This document shows, in pieces, positions 18,361-29,724 of a stretch of 64,000 nt of DNA (position 1 is its first letter; every line of letters starts with the position of its first letter). The notes beneath the pieces are model-generated. The model did no database searches and was not told the origin of the DNA. It worked only from the letters and a program-made list of their open reading frames with translations. This DNA comes from Nitrincola tibetensis. Its GTDB lineage: Bacteria > Pseudomonadota > Gammaproteobacteria > Pseudomonadales > Balneatricaceae. The stretch lies in the NCBI RefSeq assembly GCF_003284585.1, contig NZ_QKRX01000015.1:1-64000 (forward strand). The letters run 5' to 3'. A program made the translations under genes and the position numbers.

Positions 18361-18957
18361 ATGTCGACCGCTAGCGAAAAACAAACACTTCGCCAACAGA
18401 TGCGAAGCGCTCGCCGAGCCCTATCACCACACCAGCAACGCCAGAACGCCCGTCTTTTATGCCGCTCAGTTGAGTCTCAACTTTGGTTTCAACAAGCTAA
18501 ATCGATCGCTTTGTATTTACCCAATGATGGCGAAATAGACACAGGCCCTCTAATTCAACTCTGTTGGTTATCGGGGAAAAAAGTATTTCTACCCAGACTC
18601 CATCCCACAGCCAAGCACCGTCTTATCTTTGTTCCCTACACCGCGCAGAGCAAAATGCGACTTAATTGCTACCAAATTCCAGAGCCTATGATTCAGGGTC
18701 TAAAACCAAGACCTGCTTGGGCTTTAAGTTTAGTCATGTTTCCATTGGTCGCATTTGATCAAAAAGGAGGCAGATTAGGAATGGGGGGCGGCTATTATGA
18801 CCGGACGTTTAGCTTCAAACACCTGCCTAAAGGCATGAACTCAACAAAACTTATTGGCTTAGCTCACGATATTCAGAAAGTAGACAGCTTACCGACCGAA
18901 TCTTGGGACATACCCTTGCAGGGTATCGCTACAGATAAGGATTATTACCCCTGTTGA
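18361..18957 (+). CDS. ygfA: 5-formyltetrahydrofolate cyclo-ligase
   Basis: The 198-residue protein converts 5-formyl-THF to methenyl-THF with ATP. It shows the family features QQMRSARRALSP near the N-terminus, IALYLPNDGEIDT, and the C-terminal GGRLGMGGGYYDRTF nucleotide/substrate loop. It is directly downstream of 6S RNA and is probably read through from that promoter, as in E. coli ssrS-ygfA. Confidence 0.94.
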   Translation: MSTASEKQTLRQQMRSARRALSPHQQRQNARLLCRSVESQLWFQQAKSIALYLPNDGEIDTGPLIQLCWLSGKKVFLPRLHPTAKHRLIFVPYTAQSKMRLNCYQIPEPMIQGLKPRPAWALSLVMFPLVAFDQKGGRLGMGGGYYDRTFSFKHLPKGMNSTKLIGLAHDIQKVDSLPTESWDIPLQGIATDKDYYPC

Positions 18958-18969
18958 CACCAAAAATGC

Positions 18970-19095
18970 CTAACTATTGAAAACTTGCTGAACTAACGAC
19001 GCAATTTCAGGGGCACTTTGTGAAACACCGGTCATAACCGTACCCACAATAAAGAACAATACTACAACCAGAATAAGGTCAGGACTCCTTTTCAT
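18970..19095 (-). CDS. Unrecognised 41-residue single-span membrane protein
   Basis: On the reverse strand an ATG at 19095 opens a 41-codon frame: MKRSPDLILVVVLFFIVGTV, then a short polar tail ending QQVFNS. Residues 7-21 form one clear membrane segment with a positively charged N-terminus, so the tail is probably periplasmic. A GAG lies about 5 nt before the ATG. The stop is 12 nt from the end of ygfA. The composition is protein-like and not a shadow of another gene, but no family is recognised. The remaining 190 nt to the AEC gene hold three small inverted repeats and nothing else identifiable. Confidence 0.5.
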   Translation of the reverse strand: MKRSPDLILVVVLFFIVGTVMTGVSQSAPEIASLVQQVFNS

Positions 19096-19285
19096 TAACT
19101 CGTATCTCACAATTGTAATAGGTTAGTGACAAACTCGTAGTGCGAAATAGCAGCTAGACTCTTGGCTTTAGTGCCAACTTAGCATCATATAATTTTAAAC
19201 TATTGACGTAATAGTCTTTCACATTTAGAAATAAAATCAAGCATTAATTCTCTTTACTACGTAAGTAGTACAAAAGCGTTGATCT

Positions 19286-20194
19286 TTATCCAACAAATGA
19301 CAACACCAAGGGTAAGGTTAACATCGCGAAGAGCGTTTGGGCCGTGATGATCGCCGCCATCACAGCCGCATCGCCCCCTAGTTGTCGGGCCAGAATATAG
19401 GCAGAGGTTGCGGTTGGCATTGCCGCAAAAATGATCAACACTTGAGATGCTAACTCGGATAACTGAAAGCCGTAAGCAACTCCCCAAGCAATGAGAGGAA
19501 ATAGCAAAAGCTTGATGGCCGAAGAAATATAAAGCACTCGACCTGAAGACCTCAAAGCACTCAGATTAAGCGCAGCCCCCACAGAGAGCAGACCTAAAGG
19601 CAACGCCATTTGCCCTAACAGGCCTAGAGTGGCAGAAAACGTCGCTGGCAACCCACCCAACTGATTCACAAGAACCCCAGCAAAACAGGCAAGAATTAGC
19701 GGGTTAGTCACTAACGCCTTAAGGGTCGGCACTAGATTGGAGGCCAAACCCTTCTCACTCGAAAAAACAAGAACACAGAGTATATTTAGAGTTGGAATCA
19801 TCACTGCTGCAATAATGGCGGCAATCACCAAACCCGCTGATGATAACAATGCCGATGTGGTGGCAAGCGCAACAAATGTATTAAAGCGCATACTGCCTTG
19901 ATAAAACGACGTATAGGTTGCAAAGCCAACCCCTAAACGTTTTTTTAGCAACAAGCAAACACCACTGACGAGTGCTAACAGAAGCAAAACCGCCAATACA
20001 ATCCGCAAGGACTCACCTCCTGAGAGGCTGGCTTGACTCAAACTATTAATTAATAGAGCCGGAAACAGCAGGTAGTAAGTAAAGCGCTCTGCGGGCGCCC
20101 AAAACCCCTCTCCGGGGAATCCGTGGCGACGCGCAAAAAAACCAATCATCAGTAACGCAAAAATAGGCACTAACGCAGAGATGATCTGTAGCAT
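19286..20194 (-). CDS. AEC-family transporter
   Basis: A 302-residue inner-membrane protein with about ten hydrophobic segments in two halves, beginning LQIISALVPIFALLMIGFFA and containing the FTYYLLFPALLINSL and MALPLGLLSVGAAL patterns of the auxin efflux carrier (AEC) family. Bacterial members export or exchange small organic acids, and the substrate cannot be told. It follows argH by about 60 nt on the same strand. Confidence 0.88.
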   Translation of the reverse strand: MLQIISALVPIFALLMIGFFARRHGFPGEGFWAPAERFTYYLLFPALLINSLSQASLSGGESLRIVLAVLLLLALVSGVCLLLKKRLGVGFATYTSFYQGSMRFNTFVALATTSALLSSAGLVIAAIIAAVMIPTLNILCVLVFSSEKGLASNLVPTLKALVTNPLILACFAGVLVNQLGGLPATFSATLGLLGQMALPLGLLSVGAALNLSALRSSGRVLYISSAIKLLLFPLIAWGVAYGFQLSELASQVLIIFAAMPTATSAYILARQLGGDAAVMAAIITAQTLFAMLTLPLVLSFVG

Positions 20195-20256
20195 CGCCTT
20201 TCCTCAAGCCTTCTGTGAGTAAAGGCATCTAGAGAAGACCAGATGCCCCTTCTTAA

Positions 20257-21657
20257 TCAGTCAACTGAACGTGCTTGCAGCATTTGACGACCCTGCTGCA
20301 CAGCCCATCGAACTTGATCAGGTGCCGTGCCACCTATATGATTTCGAGCCGCAACTGATCCATCCAGAGACAAAACATCAAACACATCGGCTTCAATGAT
20401 ATTTGAGAACTGTTGCAGCTCTTCGAGCGACATTTCACCTAGATCTTTCTGTGTGCGTACACCATAAGCAACGGACAATCCAACGATCTCATGGGCATCA
20501 CGGAAGGCAACACCTTTGCGCACCAAATAATCCGCTAAATCCGTAGCCGTTGAAAAGCCTCTCAACGCCGCTTCCCTCATCACATCTTTGCGTGCTTCAA
20601 GGGCAGGAATCATATCTGCGAAGGCCCTCAGGCAACCCTTGACTGTATCGACCGTATCAAACAGCGGTTCTTTATCTTCTTGATTATCTTTGTTGTACGC
20701 CAGAGGTTGAGACTTCATTAATGTCAACAACGACACTAAATGACCATAAACACGCCCACTTTTACCGCGAACCAACTCGGGCACATCTGGATTTTTCTTT
20801 TGCGGCATTATCGAAGAGCCTGTACAGAAACGATCCGGCAAGTTGATAAAATTGAATTGTGAAGATGTCCACAAAACCAATTCTTCAGACATACGCGTCA
20901 TATGCATCAGCAACAGACTGGATGCCGCACAGAACTCGATTGCAAAATCACGATCAGAGACAGCGTCCAACGAGTTATTGGCAGGCGCCGCAAACTGGAG
21001 CAGCTCCGCTGTGTAAAAGCGATCAATTGGATAGGTTGTCCCCGCTAAAGCTGCAGCGCCTAACGGCAGAACATTAATCCGTTTACGGCAATCAACAAAG
21101 CGCTCGTAATCACGGCTCAGCATTTCAAACCAAGCCATTAAATGATGACCGAAAGTGACGGGCTGCGCCGTTTGTAAATGTGTAAAGCCTGGCATGATTG
21201 TATCGGCTTCGCGTTCGGCTAACTCTAACAATCCATTTTGCAGGCGGCTTATTTCATCTAAAATCAAATCCGTTTCATCGCGCATATACAAACGTATATC
21301 CGTGGCAACTTGGTCGTTGCGAGAACGTCCCGTGTGCAATTTCTTGCCAGTAATACCAATTTTACGGGTCAGTGCGGCTTCTATGTTCATATGCACGTCT
21401 TCGAGTTCAACCGACCACTCAAAGTCACCACGTTCGATTTCAACACGAATTTCGCTTAAGCCACGAATAATGTCATCACGTTCAGCATCGCTCAGGACAC
21501 CGACTTTAGCCAACATACGCGCATGCGCAATTGATCCCTGAATATCCTGCCTAAATAGACGCTGATCAAACATGACTGAGGCGGTAAAACGAGCAACGAA
21601 CGCATCGGTAGGTTCCGAGAAACGTCCGCCCCACTGTTGATTGGTTTTTTCACTCAT
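20257..21657 (-). CDS. argH: Argininosuccinate lyase
   Basis: ArgH cleaves argininosuccinate to arginine and fumarate, the last step of arginine synthesis. The 466-residue protein begins [20 protein letters not shown] and contains [29 protein letters not shown] and the fumarase/lyase signature [15 protein letters not shown]. Length is normal. It is divergent from hemC, the Pseudomonas arrangement. Confidence 0.98.
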   Translation of the reverse strand: MSEKTNQQWGGRFSEPTDAFVARFTASVMFDQRLFRQDIQGSIAHARMLAKVGVLSDAERDDIIRGLSEIRVEIERGDFEWSVELEDVHMNIEAALTRKIGITGKKLHTGRSRNDQVATDIRLYMRDETDLILDEISRLQNGLLELAEREADTIMPGFTHLQTAQPVTFGHHLMAWFEMLSRDYERFVDCRKRINVLPLGAAALAGTTYPIDRFYTAELLQFAAPANNSLDAVSDRDFAIEFCAASSLLLMHMTRMSEELVLWTSSQFNFINLPDRFCTGSSIMPQKKNPDVPELVRGKSGRVYGHLVSLLTLMKSQPLAYNKDNQEDKEPLFDTVDTVKGCLRAFADMIPALEARKDVMREAALRGFSTATDLADYLVRKGVAFRDAHEIVGLSVAYGVRTQKDLGEMSLEELQQFSNIIEADVFDVLSLDGSVAARNHIGGTAPDQVRWAVQQGRQMLQARSVD

Positions 21658-21693
21658 GTCGAGATCTCCGTGAAGGGCTAAAAAATTAACGCA

Positions 21694-21702
21694 ATTATAC
21701 CA
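21694..21702 (-). promoter_or_regulatory. Extended -10 promoter for argH
   Basis: The reverse strand reads TGGTATAAT, a TGn extension in front of a perfect TATAAT (21694-21699), about 37 nt upstream of the argH ATG. No convincing -35 is seen, which fits an extended -10 promoter. Confidence 0.55.
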
Positions 21703-21803
21703 ATGTTATCATCATAATGGACGTAGGATTTCGCCTGAAACGCTGTCTTCTGATACAATCCCATGTATTTTAAGATGATTAATCCGGTGACAGGGCCCAC
21801 ATT

Positions 21804-22736
21804 ATGAGCAGAACCATACGAATTGCTACACGTCGTAGCTTGCTTGCTCTTTGGCAAGCAGAATACGTCAAATCGGAATTGGAACGTCACCACCCTGAAT
21901 TAACGATCGAATTGGTCACAATGGTGACCCAAGGCGACAAGATTCTAGATACACCCTTGGCCAAAATCGGTGGTAAGGGACTTTTCGTCAAAGAATTGGA
22001 AACTGCCATGCTTGAGCATCGAGCGGACATTGCCGTTCACTCCATGAAAGATGTTCCTATGGAGTTCCCTGAAGGGTTAGGCCTTGCAGTGATCTGCCCT
22101 CGCGAAAAGCCGACTGATGCTTTTGTCAGCAATCATTTTGATTCACTAGATGACTTACCGATGGGTGCACGCGTTGGTACATCCTCTTTACGCCGAGAAG
22201 TACAAATCCGCGAGCGTCGCTCTGACCTTGTAGTTTCGAGCCTACGCGGGAATGTTCAAACACGCCTTGGCAAACTGGATGCGGGTGAGTTTGATGCCAT
22301 CATCCTTGCGACAGCAGGCTTGATTCGCCTGAAACTTGAAACGCGTATCCGTCAGGAAATACCCGCTGAAGAGAGCCTACCAGCAGGCGGTCAAGGCGCT
22401 GTTGGGATTGAGTGCAGACTGGACGATCACGAACTCATCGCGCTGCTCCAACCCCTGCATGATATTGATACCTCTGACCGCGTCTTGGCCGAGCGTGCCA
22501 TGAACCGCCGTCTTGAAGGAGGATGCCAAGTACCCATTGGATGCTACGCTCTGCTAGAGGGTGACCAGCTTTGGTTACGGGGTTTAGTCGGTCGTCCAGA
22601 TGGCACTCTCGTTTTGAGAGATGAAATTCGCGGCCCCAGACAGGACGCCGAATCTTTAGGCATTACACTCGCCGAGCGCTTATTGGCTGCGGGTGCTGAT
22701 GACGTGTTAAAAAGTGTTTATGCATCACATGGATAA
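21804..22736 (+). CDS. hemC: Porphobilinogen deaminase
   Basis: HemC joins four porphobilinogens into hydroxymethylbilane. The 310-residue protein has [18 protein letters not shown], the VHSMKDVP segment with the catalytic-site residues, [13 protein letters not shown] and the dipyrromethane-cofactor cysteine in [10 protein letters not shown]. It starts the hemC-hemD-hemX-hemY operon. Confidence 0.98.
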   Translation: MSRTIRIATRRSLLALWQAEYVKSELERHHPELTIELVTMVTQGDKILDTPLAKIGGKGLFVKELETAMLEHRADIAVHSMKDVPMEFPEGLGLAVICPREKPTDAFVSNHFDSLDDLPMGARVGTSSLRREVQIRERRSDLVVSSLRGNVQTRLGKLDAGEFDAIILATAGLIRLKLETRIRQEIPAEESLPAGGQGAVGIECRLDDHELIALLQPLHDIDTSDRVLAERAMNRRLEGGCQVPIGCYALLEGDQLWLRGLVGRPDGTLVLRDEIRGPRQDAESLGITLAERLLAAGADDVLKSVYASHG

Positions 22737-23535
22737 ACCCTTAAAAGGCCGTCATGTTTTGGTATTGCGGGCTGCGCATCAAAACGCTGCTCAATGCGAA
22801 CGCTTGGCGCAACTGGGGGCACAGGCTGTTGCACTCCCAGCATTGGAGATAGAGCCGGTTACCGAGATCAATGCAGAAGACTATTGGTCGCTAAAGGACA
22901 GCATTCAAAATATCGACACTTATCAAATCGTTATTTTTGTTAGTCCCAATGCAGCTGAATTTTCCTACGAGTGGATCGATGCCTATTGGCCACAACTGCC
23001 TGTGGGAGTGGACTGGATCGGCATTGGCCAACAGACATGCAAACGACTGCAAAGCTTAGACATTCCAGCTTGGTCCGTGGCTAACGGATACGACTCCGAA
23101 AGCTTACTTTCTGATGCGCGTCTGCAAAATGTGGCTGGGCAACGAGTTCTCATCCTTCGCGGACAAGACGGCCGACGTCTTATTTACGACACACTGACCC
23201 AACGTGGTGCTAAAGTCGATTATAGAACAGTTTACTATCGTCGCTGCCCCCGCTATTCTGAACAGGTTATTTATGAGGCTGTGGTCGCTCATCCACCTGC
23301 TGCCATTTTAGCAACCAGTGGCGAGGTGCTGACCAACCTATTGTCCATCGTAGGCCAGCTTTCCACAGAGCAGCGCCAGTCAATTTTTTTAAGTTTGTTA
23401 ATCGTTCCCAGCCAGAGAATTGCTGAATTAGCACGAGGCTTGGGATTCACCCGGGTCAGGGTTGCGTCTGGACCAGATGATGAATCAATGGTTCAGGCTA
23501 TAATTCCTGCCAACGAATTGGAACAACCGGCATGA
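22729..23535 (+). CDS. hemD: Uroporphyrinogen-III synthase
   Basis: HemD cyclises hydroxymethylbilane to uroporphyrinogen III. The protein (268 residues from the ATG at 22729) shows [16 protein letters not shown] at the start, [11 protein letters not shown], and a late [13 protein letters not shown] segment, the sparse pattern typical of this poorly conserved family. The chosen ATG overlaps the hemC end by 8 nt; in-frame starts at 22714 (GTG) and 22720 (ATG) would overlap more. The end overlaps hemX by four bases. Confidence 0.93.
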   Translation: MDKPLKGRHVLVLRAAHQNAAQCERLAQLGAQAVALPALEIEPVTEINAEDYWSLKDSIQNIDTYQIVIFVSPNAAEFSYEWIDAYWPQLPVGVDWIGIGQQTCKRLQSLDIPAWSVANGYDSESLLSDARLQNVAGQRVLILRGQDGRRLIYDTLTQRGAKVDYRTVYYRRCPRYSEQVIYEAVVAHPPAAILATSGEVLTNLLSIVGQLSTEQRQSIFLSLLIVPSQRIAELARGLGFTRVRVASGPDDESMVQAIIPANELEQPA

Positions 23536-24821
23536 AAGACACACCAGAGAAGAAGAACGATAGCACAACCAAGAAAACTCAACCTGAACAATCCACCTCG
23601 GCATCCGAAAGCAGCGGTGTAGATGAGACAACCTCTGCCAAGACTGACGCTAAAGAGGCAACCTCTAGCGAGAAAAGCGCGCCAGTATCGAAAGAACCTA
23701 GTGTAGAGCCAGTGTCCGCCTCTAACGAGCCGCCGACCAAGCCTGAAATGACACCAGCGACCCAACCCACTTCGTCAAACTGGCCTGGTAAAGTCGCGTT
23801 AGTCTTGTCTGTTGCGGCACTTGGCCTTAGCGGCTATATGTACTGGTCCAGCGAGCAGTCCCGCACTCAAATCCAACTTCTCTCTGCAAACCTAGACAGC
23901 GCATTAGCCAGTGCTAAAGCGGATAGCAGTGAGCGCATTAGCGGCATCAGCCAACAGTTAGGTCAGGTTCAAGAGCGAACTGAACAACTGCGTTCATTGA
24001 ATACAAAAACGGAACAAAGCATCGAAACACTGCATGGCCGTTTAACTCAAGCCGTACAACAAATGAATGCTCAACAACAGGTTTCTGACAAAGACTGGCT
24101 ATTGGCTGAAGCTGAATACTTGTTGCGGTTGGCAAATCAACGCGTCTTAATGGAAAACTCAGCATCAGGTGCCTTAGCGCTCCTCAGATCAGCTGACAAG
24201 GTTTTACAAGAAGCCGACGATGTTTCGCTATACCCGATTCGCCAAAGCTTAGCAGCTGACATCAGTGCTTTAGAAGGAGTGCCTAGACTGGATGTAGAAG
24301 GCATTTACTTACGCTTAAGCGCAATGAGCCAACAGACGACGCAACTGCGCATGTCTCACCCCTCTGATCAACGTCAATTACCAAACTTATTGGATGATGT
24401 TACACCGGACAGCTTAAAAGAGAGCTGGGGAGCAGGCGCAAAAGCCGCACTCAACAAGGCGATGGACAAGCTGGATCAACTCGTTGTTATTCAACATAGA
24501 GATGCTCCTATCGCTCCTTTATTGGCCCCAGATCAAATCTACTATCTGCAACAGAATCTCCACTTAATGTTTGAACAGGCTCAAACAGCGGTTTTACAAC
24601 GCCGCCAAGGTGCCTATGAAGAAAGCTTATCGAAAGCGTCAACCTGGATTGGAGATTACTTTGATACGACAGAAGCCAATGCCATTTCTTTACTGCGTGC
24701 GATAGAGGAACTTAAAACCTTCCAAGTTGCCCCTGAGCTACCTTCAATTGCCACTTCTCTCAATGCGCTCAAAGAGCACATGGCTGAAGTAAGACGCTTG
24801 CAAAGAGAAGGAGGCAATTAA
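23532..24821 (+). CDS. hemX: HemX, membrane-anchored heme-operon protein
   Basis: A 429-residue protein with a long Ser/Thr/Glu/Lys-rich disordered N-terminus (about 1-80), one membrane segment near residues 87-106 (KVALVLSVAALGLSGYMYW) and a long helical periplasmic region (SQQLGQVQERTEQL onward). HemX proteins are often labelled uroporphyrinogen C-methyltransferase but lack that catalytic fold; the role in heme supply is unclear. It lies between hemD and hemY with one- to four-base overlaps. Confidence 0.92.
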   Translation: MKDTPEKKNDSTTKKTQPEQSTSASESSGVDETTSAKTDAKEATSSEKSAPVSKEPSVEPVSASNEPPTKPEMTPATQPTSSNWPGKVALVLSVAALGLSGYMYWSSEQSRTQIQLLSANLDSALASAKADSSERISGISQQLGQVQERTEQLRSLNTKTEQSIETLHGRLTQAVQQMNAQQQVSDKDWLLAEAEYLLRLANQRVLMENSASGALALLRSADKVLQEADDVSLYPIRQSLAADISALEGVPRLDVEGIYLRLSAMSQQTTQLRMSHPSDQRQLPNLLDDVTPDSLKESWGAGAKAALNKAMDKLDQLVVIQHRDAPIAPLLAPDQIYYLQQNLHLMFEQAQTAVLQRRQGAYEESLSKASTWIGDYFDTTEANAISLLRAIEELKTFQVAPELPSIATSLNALKEHMAEVRRLQREGGN

Positions 24822-26068
24822 TGAAACGTTTTTTTCTACTGATACTCATCGTCTTAGTCGCAGGTGCTTGGGCCGGACAGCTCATGATGCAAGATACTGG
24901 GTATGTGTTAGTAGCGTTCAAGCAAACGACGATTGAAACAACCCTTTGGGTATTCTTAATCGCCACACTGATCGCTTTTTTCATTGCTCACGGCTTAGTG
25001 AATCTCTTCTTTAACACACACCTGCCTTGGGATAAATTCCGTAACTGGCGTGAAAAAAGACAACAAAAAGCCGCGAACAAAGAAACCCTTAAAGGCTTTT
25101 TGCAACTGTCACAAGGCGACTGCTTGAAGGCACAGAACTTGCTCAGCCAATCGGCTGAAAAGTCCGGCGTCCCTTTGATCAACTACCTTGCAGCAGCACG
25201 TGCCGCCAATGAGGGTGGAGATCACCAGAACGCTGACCTTCTGCTGCAGAAGGCCTTAAAGGCTGCCCCTGAGGCGGACTTAACCATTAAAATCACTGAA
25301 GCCCAATTCAAGGTCAACCGTGGACAGATTGAAGCGGCGCTAACACTTCTGTTGAATCTTCGCCGGACAGAACCCAGAAACAAACAAATTCTCGTACTGC
25401 TTAAAGAAGTCTATGCAGGGCTAGATGACTGGCAAGGCCTTGTTGACCTTCTTCCAGACCTAAAAAAGTACGAAGCACTCACCAACACTCAGCTACAGCG
25501 TATTGAAAAAGAAGCCTGCATTGGTCTTCTTAAGCAGTTCAAACAACAAAATACACTAACCGATGAGAATGCCGTTAAGCATTTGCAAAGCCTTTGGGTA
25601 ACCTTACCCAAAACAGTGGCTAAACATAACGACGTAGTGGCTGAATACACTCAACAGCTCATCGAACACAAAGGCTTTTCAGCAGCAGAAACCCTACTGC
25701 GTGAAACGCTCAACAACAGCTGGAATGAAAGACTGATTGAACTCTATGGACAAGTGCAGCTAGCCAAACCAAGAAAGCTTCTTGATCAGGCGAAAGCATG
25801 GTTTCCAGCACATCCAGAAAGCCTGGGGTTGAAGTTAGCACTCGCACGCCTCTCTCTTCTCAATCAAGAATGGGAAGAAGCTGCTGAGTACTATCAAATG
25901 ACACTGGCGTCTCAGGAGACACCAGAACATCTGGCGGAGTATGCAAGACTCCTGAAACACCTTGGCAAACCCGTTGAGGCCAGCGAGCAGTTAAATCGTA
26001 GCATCGAGCTGCTCAGCAGCCAGTTACCTGATTTACCTTTGCCACCACCGGCACTAAAAGCCACCTAA
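24821..26068 (+). CDS. hemY: HemY, TPR membrane protein of the heme operon
   Basis: A 415-residue protein with two N-terminal membrane segments (about 3-20 and 40-65), a DTGYVLVAFKQTTIETTLWV signature between them, and a helical TPR-like remainder (LSQGDCLKAQNLLSQSAEKS and later repeats). This is the gammaproteobacterial HemY, not protoporphyrinogen oxidase. Its function in porphyrin metabolism is not established. It ends the hem operon before a strong terminator. Confidence 0.93.
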   Translation: MKRFFLLILIVLVAGAWAGQLMMQDTGYVLVAFKQTTIETTLWVFLIATLIAFFIAHGLVNLFFNTHLPWDKFRNWREKRQQKAANKETLKGFLQLSQGDCLKAQNLLSQSAEKSGVPLINYLAAARAANEGGDHQNADLLLQKALKAAPEADLTIKITEAQFKVNRGQIEAALTLLLNLRRTEPRNKQILVLLKEVYAGLDDWQGLVDLLPDLKKYEALTNTQLQRIEKEACIGLLKQFKQQNTLTDENAVKHLQSLWVTLPKTVAKHNDVVAEYTQQLIEHKGFSAAETLLRETLNNSWNERLIELYGQVQLAKPRKLLDQAKAWFPAHPESLGLKLALARLSLLNQEWEEAAEYYQMTLASQETPEHLAEYARLLKHLGKPVEASEQLNRSIELLSSQLPDLPLPPPALKAT

Positions 26069-26095
26069 ACACAGCAATACCGGATGTCATGCAAT

Positions 26096-26124
26096 AAAAA
26101 AAGGGTCTGAAATGACCCTTTTTT
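26096..26124. terminator. Bidirectional terminator between hemY and the flavin reductase gene
   Basis: A7-GGGTC-TGAAAT-GACCC-T6: a short hairpin flanked by A and T runs that serves both the plus-strand hem operon and the convergent minus-strand gene. Confidence 0.85.
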
Positions 26125-26143
26125 ATGGTAACAAGAAACCAAC

Positions 26144-26884
26144 TTAAGTGTGCCGAACAGGCCTTGGCGCATAAGCAAATGCATCGGCAAAGATCTGATC
26201 GTCTAGCACACCTCTATCCTCTAGCACATCCACTAAAGCATAGACCATTGCTGGCGACCCACTAATGTAAACCCGCATCTGAGAAAGATCACTTGGCAAG
26301 TCCTCTTGAATTGCAGTGGGCAGCATTCCTTTACGTCCCATCCACTCAGCATCATCATCGCTCAAGACAGGCACAAAGCGTACATTCTTGTGCTCCTTAG
26401 ACCACTGATCTGGCAAGTCCACCAAATACATATCCTCGCGCTGACGAGCCCCCCAGTAGATATCGATGGGATTCATCACTTGATTAGCAAGCAAATGCTC
26501 AACCATGCTTTTGATCTGGGCAAAACCTGTGCTTGCGGCCACAAACACCAAGTGCTGCTCGGGATTTAAGGTTTGCACATCTAAACAACATGAACCCATA
26601 CCCAGCGTGACACTCACTTGTGGCTGTGTCTGCAAATGCGTCAAGATCGCGGTATTTAATAGACTCTCTGGCATCGCACGGATGTGCAGTTCCAGATCGC
26701 TGCTTTGATCAGGCGCTGACGCGATAGAAAAGGAGGCTTTACGTCCATCAGGCAACTCTAAATCTAAATATTGACCTGCAATAAATTCCAACCGGTGCTG
26801 AGCATCTGCTACACGTAAACGGACTCGATACACATCATGATTCAATAAACTTACATTGACGATATCTGTCGTATAACTTTTCAA
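26144..26884 (-). CDS. NAD(P)H-flavin reductase-like protein
   Basis: A ferredoxin-reductase-fold protein of 246 residues from the TTG at 26884. It has the flavin-binding [10 protein letters not shown] motif and the nicotinamide motif [20 protein letters not shown] with the expected spacing, and no ferredoxin domain, so it resembles Fre/UbiB-type flavin reductases. The TTG overlaps the ubiD stop as TTGA and has GGAGGA 8 nt upstream, which decides the start. Fre is known to supply reduced flavin; with ubiD adjacent, a link to prenylated-FMN chemistry is an inference. Confidence 0.85.
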   Translation of the reverse strand: MKSYTTDIVNVSLLNHDVYRVRLRVADAQHRLEFIAGQYLDLELPDGRKASFSIASAPDQSSDLELHIRAMPESLLNTAILTHLQTQPQVSVTLGMGSCCLDVQTLNPEQHLVFVAASTGFAQIKSMVEHLLANQVMNPIDIYWGARQREDMYLVDLPDQWSKEHKNVRFVPVLSDDDAEWMGRKGMLPTAIQEDLPSDLSQMRVYISGSPAMVYALVDVLEDRGVLDDQIFADAFAYAPRPVRHT

Positions 26885-28371
26885 TTCTGTGTTCCTCCAA
26901 GGATGTCTAGGCTGTCCCATAACGCATCCACTCGCACCTTGATTTCATCACTCATTGCAATGGGCTCTCCCCACTCTCGCTGAGTCTCTCCAGGCCATTT
27001 ATTGGTCGCATCCATCCCCATCTTCGACCCTAAGCCAGATACAGGTGATGCAAAGTCAAGATAATCAATCGGTGTGTTTTCAATCATGACCGTATCACGG
27101 GAAGGGTCCATCCGCGTGGTAATCGCCCAGATCACATCCTTCCAATCCCTTGCATTGACGTCATCATCGCAAACAACAACAAACTTAGTGTACATAAATT
27201 GGCGTAAAAATGACCAGACGCCCAACATGACGCGCTTCGCATGCCCAGGATACTGTTTCTTAATGGTCACAACAGCCATTCGGTAAGAACAGCCCTCTGG
27301 TGGCAGATAGAAATCAATGATCTCGGGGAACTGCTTTTGCAGTATCGGTACAAACACTTCATTGAGGGCAACCCCTAAAATGGCAGGCTCATCCGGTGGC
27401 CGACCGGTATAGGTGCTGTGATAAATCGGATCTTTACGGTGTGTGATTCGCTCGACAGTAAATACTGGAAAACGATCCACTTCGTTGTAATAGCCAGTGT
27501 GATCCCCAAACGGCCCTTCATCCGCCATTTCCTCTGGGTAGATATACCCTTCTAGAACAAACTCGGCGCTTGCGGGCACCTGCAAATCATTGCCAATACA
27601 CTTCACCAATTCCGTTTTGCCACCACGCAACAATCCAGCAAATGCGTACTCCGAAAGCGTATCAGGCACCGGAGTAACAGCACCTAGAATAGTGGCGGGG
27701 TCAGCCCCCAAAGCCACGGCTACTGGAAAAGGCTGGCCAGGATTTGCTTGCTGCCACTCGCGGAAGTCTAGCGCCCCCCCACGATGAGCCAACCATCTCA
27801 TAATGAGCTTATTACGGCCAATGAGCTGCTGACGGTAAATGCCTAAGTTTTGGCGTGGCTTATTAGGCCCCCGTGTGATGACCAGCGGCCAAGTCACTAG
27901 AGGCCCAGCATCGCCAGGCCAGCAGGTCTGAATTGGCAGCTGATACAAGTCAACATCATCACCCTCAATGACATACTCCTGACAAGCGGCCGAACGCACC
28001 AACTTAGGCCCCATGTTCAAGACGTGCTTAAATACAGGGAGTTTTTCCCAAGCATCTTTAAAGCCTTTTGGAGGCTCAGGCTCTTTCAGCTGCGCCAGCA
28101 ACTTACCCACATCTCGCAAAGCTGACACCGACTCTTCACCCATGCCTAAAGCGACACGTTCAGGAGTTCCGAAGAGGTTAGCAAGCACAGGGTATTTAAA
28201 GCCAACTGGATTTTCAAACAACAAAGCCGGTCCACCAGCCCGTAAAGTTCGATCACAAATTTCGGTCATTTCCAAAACAGGATTGATAGGCTGTTTGATG
28301 CGCTTTAGCTCACCGCGCTGCTCCAGCATGCGGATGAAATCTCGGAGATCTTTATATTTTGGTGTAGACAT
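26881..28371 (-). CDS. ubiD: 4-hydroxy-3-polyprenylbenzoate decarboxylase
   Basis: UbiD removes the carboxyl group of the ubiquinone ring precursor using prenylated FMN made by UbiX. The 496-residue protein begins [20 protein letters not shown] and contains the family's [18 protein letters not shown], the [20 protein letters not shown] loop with catalytic E and R residues nearby, and [20 protein letters not shown]. It is translationally coupled to the flavin reductase. Confidence 0.97.
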   Translation of the reverse strand: MSTPKYKDLRDFIRMLEQRGELKRIKQPINPVLEMTEICDRTLRAGGPALLFENPVGFKYPVLANLFGTPERVALGMGEESVSALRDVGKLLAQLKEPEPPKGFKDAWEKLPVFKHVLNMGPKLVRSAACQEYVIEGDDVDLYQLPIQTCWPGDAGPLVTWPLVITRGPNKPRQNLGIYRQQLIGRNKLIMRWLAHRGGALDFREWQQANPGQPFPVAVALGADPATILGAVTPVPDTLSEYAFAGLLRGGKTELVKCIGNDLQVPASAEFVLEGYIYPEEMADEGPFGDHTGYYNEVDRFPVFTVERITHRKDPIYHSTYTGRPPDEPAILGVALNEVFVPILQKQFPEIIDFYLPPEGCSYRMAVVTIKKQYPGHAKRVMLGVWSFLRQFMYTKFVVVCDDDVNARDWKDVIWAITTRMDPSRDTVMIENTPIDYLDFASPVSGLGSKMGMDATNKWPGETQREWGEPIAMSDEIKVRVDALWDSLDILGGTQN

Positions 28372-28464
28372 GGCAATAACTTTTTTGAGAGAGATAGCAA
28401 CTGCCGAGCAGCCGCTACCTGTTTGAAGATGTCAGACTTACGTCAGCAACATCAAAATAGATCG

Positions 28465-29724
28465 TTATTTACGTCTCATCGACAAGAAGAACTCATCGTT
28501 TGTTTTGAAGTCTTTAAGCTTATCAATAACAAACTCTGTCGCCGCTGCATCTTCCATCGGATCAAGAAGCTTTCTAAGAATCCACATACGTTGCAATTCA
28601 TCTTCCGTCGTCAACAGATCTTCTCTGCGCGTACCGGAACGGCGAATGTTAATCGCTGGGAATACCCGCTTCTCTGCAACTTTACGATCAAGGTGAACCT
28701 CGGCATTACCCGTTCCCTTAAATTCTTCGTAAATAACTTCGTCCATTTTAGAGCCAGTATCAACCAAGGCGGTGGCGATAATCGTAAGACTTCCACCCTC
28801 TTCAATATTTCGAGCCGCACCAAAAAAGCGCTTAGGGCGCTCTAAGGCATGCGCATCCACACCACCTGTTAAGACTTTACCAGATGACGGAATAACCGTG
28901 TTATAGGCACGCGCCAAACGTGTAATCGAATCAAGAAGGATGACAACGTCTTTTTTATGTTCGGTTAAGCGCTTCGCTTTTTCTAACACCATCTCTGCCA
29001 CTTGAACGTGGCGTGATGGCGGCTCATCAAACGTTGATGCGACGACTTCACCCCTGACGGTACGCTGCATGTCGGTCACTTCTTCAGGACGCTCATCTAT
29101 CAGCAGTACAATCAAATAGCAATCTGGGCTGTTACGCGTGATGCTGTTTGCAATATTTTGCAGCATTAACGTTTTACCCGCTTTAGGCGGGGAAACGATC
29201 AATGCGCGCTGGCCTTTACCCATTGGCGAAACCAAGTCAATGACACGTGCTGTAATATCTTCAGTACTGCCATTTCCCACTTCCATACGAATACGAGACT
29301 GAGCAAATAAGGGGGTTAGGTTTTCAAACAGGATTTTGTTCTTGGCATTTTCAGGACGGTCGAAGTTGATTTCACTGACTTTAAGCAGTGCAAAATAACG
29401 CTCACCATCCTTTGGTGGGCGAATTTTACCTGCTATGGTATCGCCCGTTCGTAGATTAAAACGTCGTATCTGGCTAGGTGAGACATAAATATCATCAGGA
29501 CCTGCCAAGTACGAGGAGTCTGCTGAACGCAAAAAACCAAAGCCATCTTGCAGAATTTCCAAAACACCGTCGCCGTAGATATCTTCTCCACTGACAGCAT
29601 GTTTTTTCAAGATTGCAAAAATAACATCTTGTTTGCGAGAGCGGGCCATATTATGGAGGCCCATGGTATTTGCGATCTCGAGAAGATCAGGAACACTTTT
29701 TAATTTTAATTCGGTAAGATTCAT
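28465..29724 (-). CDS. rho: Transcription termination factor Rho
   Basis: Rho is the hexameric RNA-dependent ATPase that ends untranslated transcripts. The 419-residue protein (from ATG 29724, giving the usual MNLTELKLK start) has the helix-bundle N-terminus, the cold-shock RNA-binding domain ([20 protein letters not shown]), the P-loop [14 protein letters not shown], the Walker [14 protein letters not shown] region and the [15 protein letters not shown] motif. An in-frame upstream start at 29745 adds seven residues not typical of Rho. The 5' leader of about 180 nt is AT-rich, without a clear promoter. Confidence 0.98.
   Translation of the reverse strand: MNLTELKLKSVPDLLEIANTMGLHNMARSRKQDVIFAILKKHAVSGEDIYGDGVLEILQDGFGFLRSADSSYLAGPDDIYVSPSQIRRFNLRTGDTIAGKIRPPKDGERYFALLKVSEINFDRPENAKNKILFENLTPLFAQSRIRMEVGNGSTEDITARVIDLVSPMGKGQRALIVSPPKAGKTLMLQNIANSITRNSPDCYLIVLLIDERPEEVTDMQRTVRGEVVASTFDEPPSRHVQVAEMVLEKAKRLTEHKKDVVILLDSITRLARAYNTVIPSSGKVLTGGVDAHALERPKRFFGAARNIEEGGSLTIIATALVDTGSKMDEVIYEEFKGTGNAEVHLDRKVAEKRVFPAINIRRSGTRREDLLTTEDELQRMWILRKLLDPMEDAAATEFVIDKLKDFKTNDEFFLSMRRK

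Noticed and set aside
19150..19270. Three small inverted repeats (TTGGC/GCCAA, ACTATT/AATAGT, TACTAC/GTAGTA)
   Set aside because: Short stems without T runs or repetition elsewhere in the window; likely chance in AT-rich sequence.
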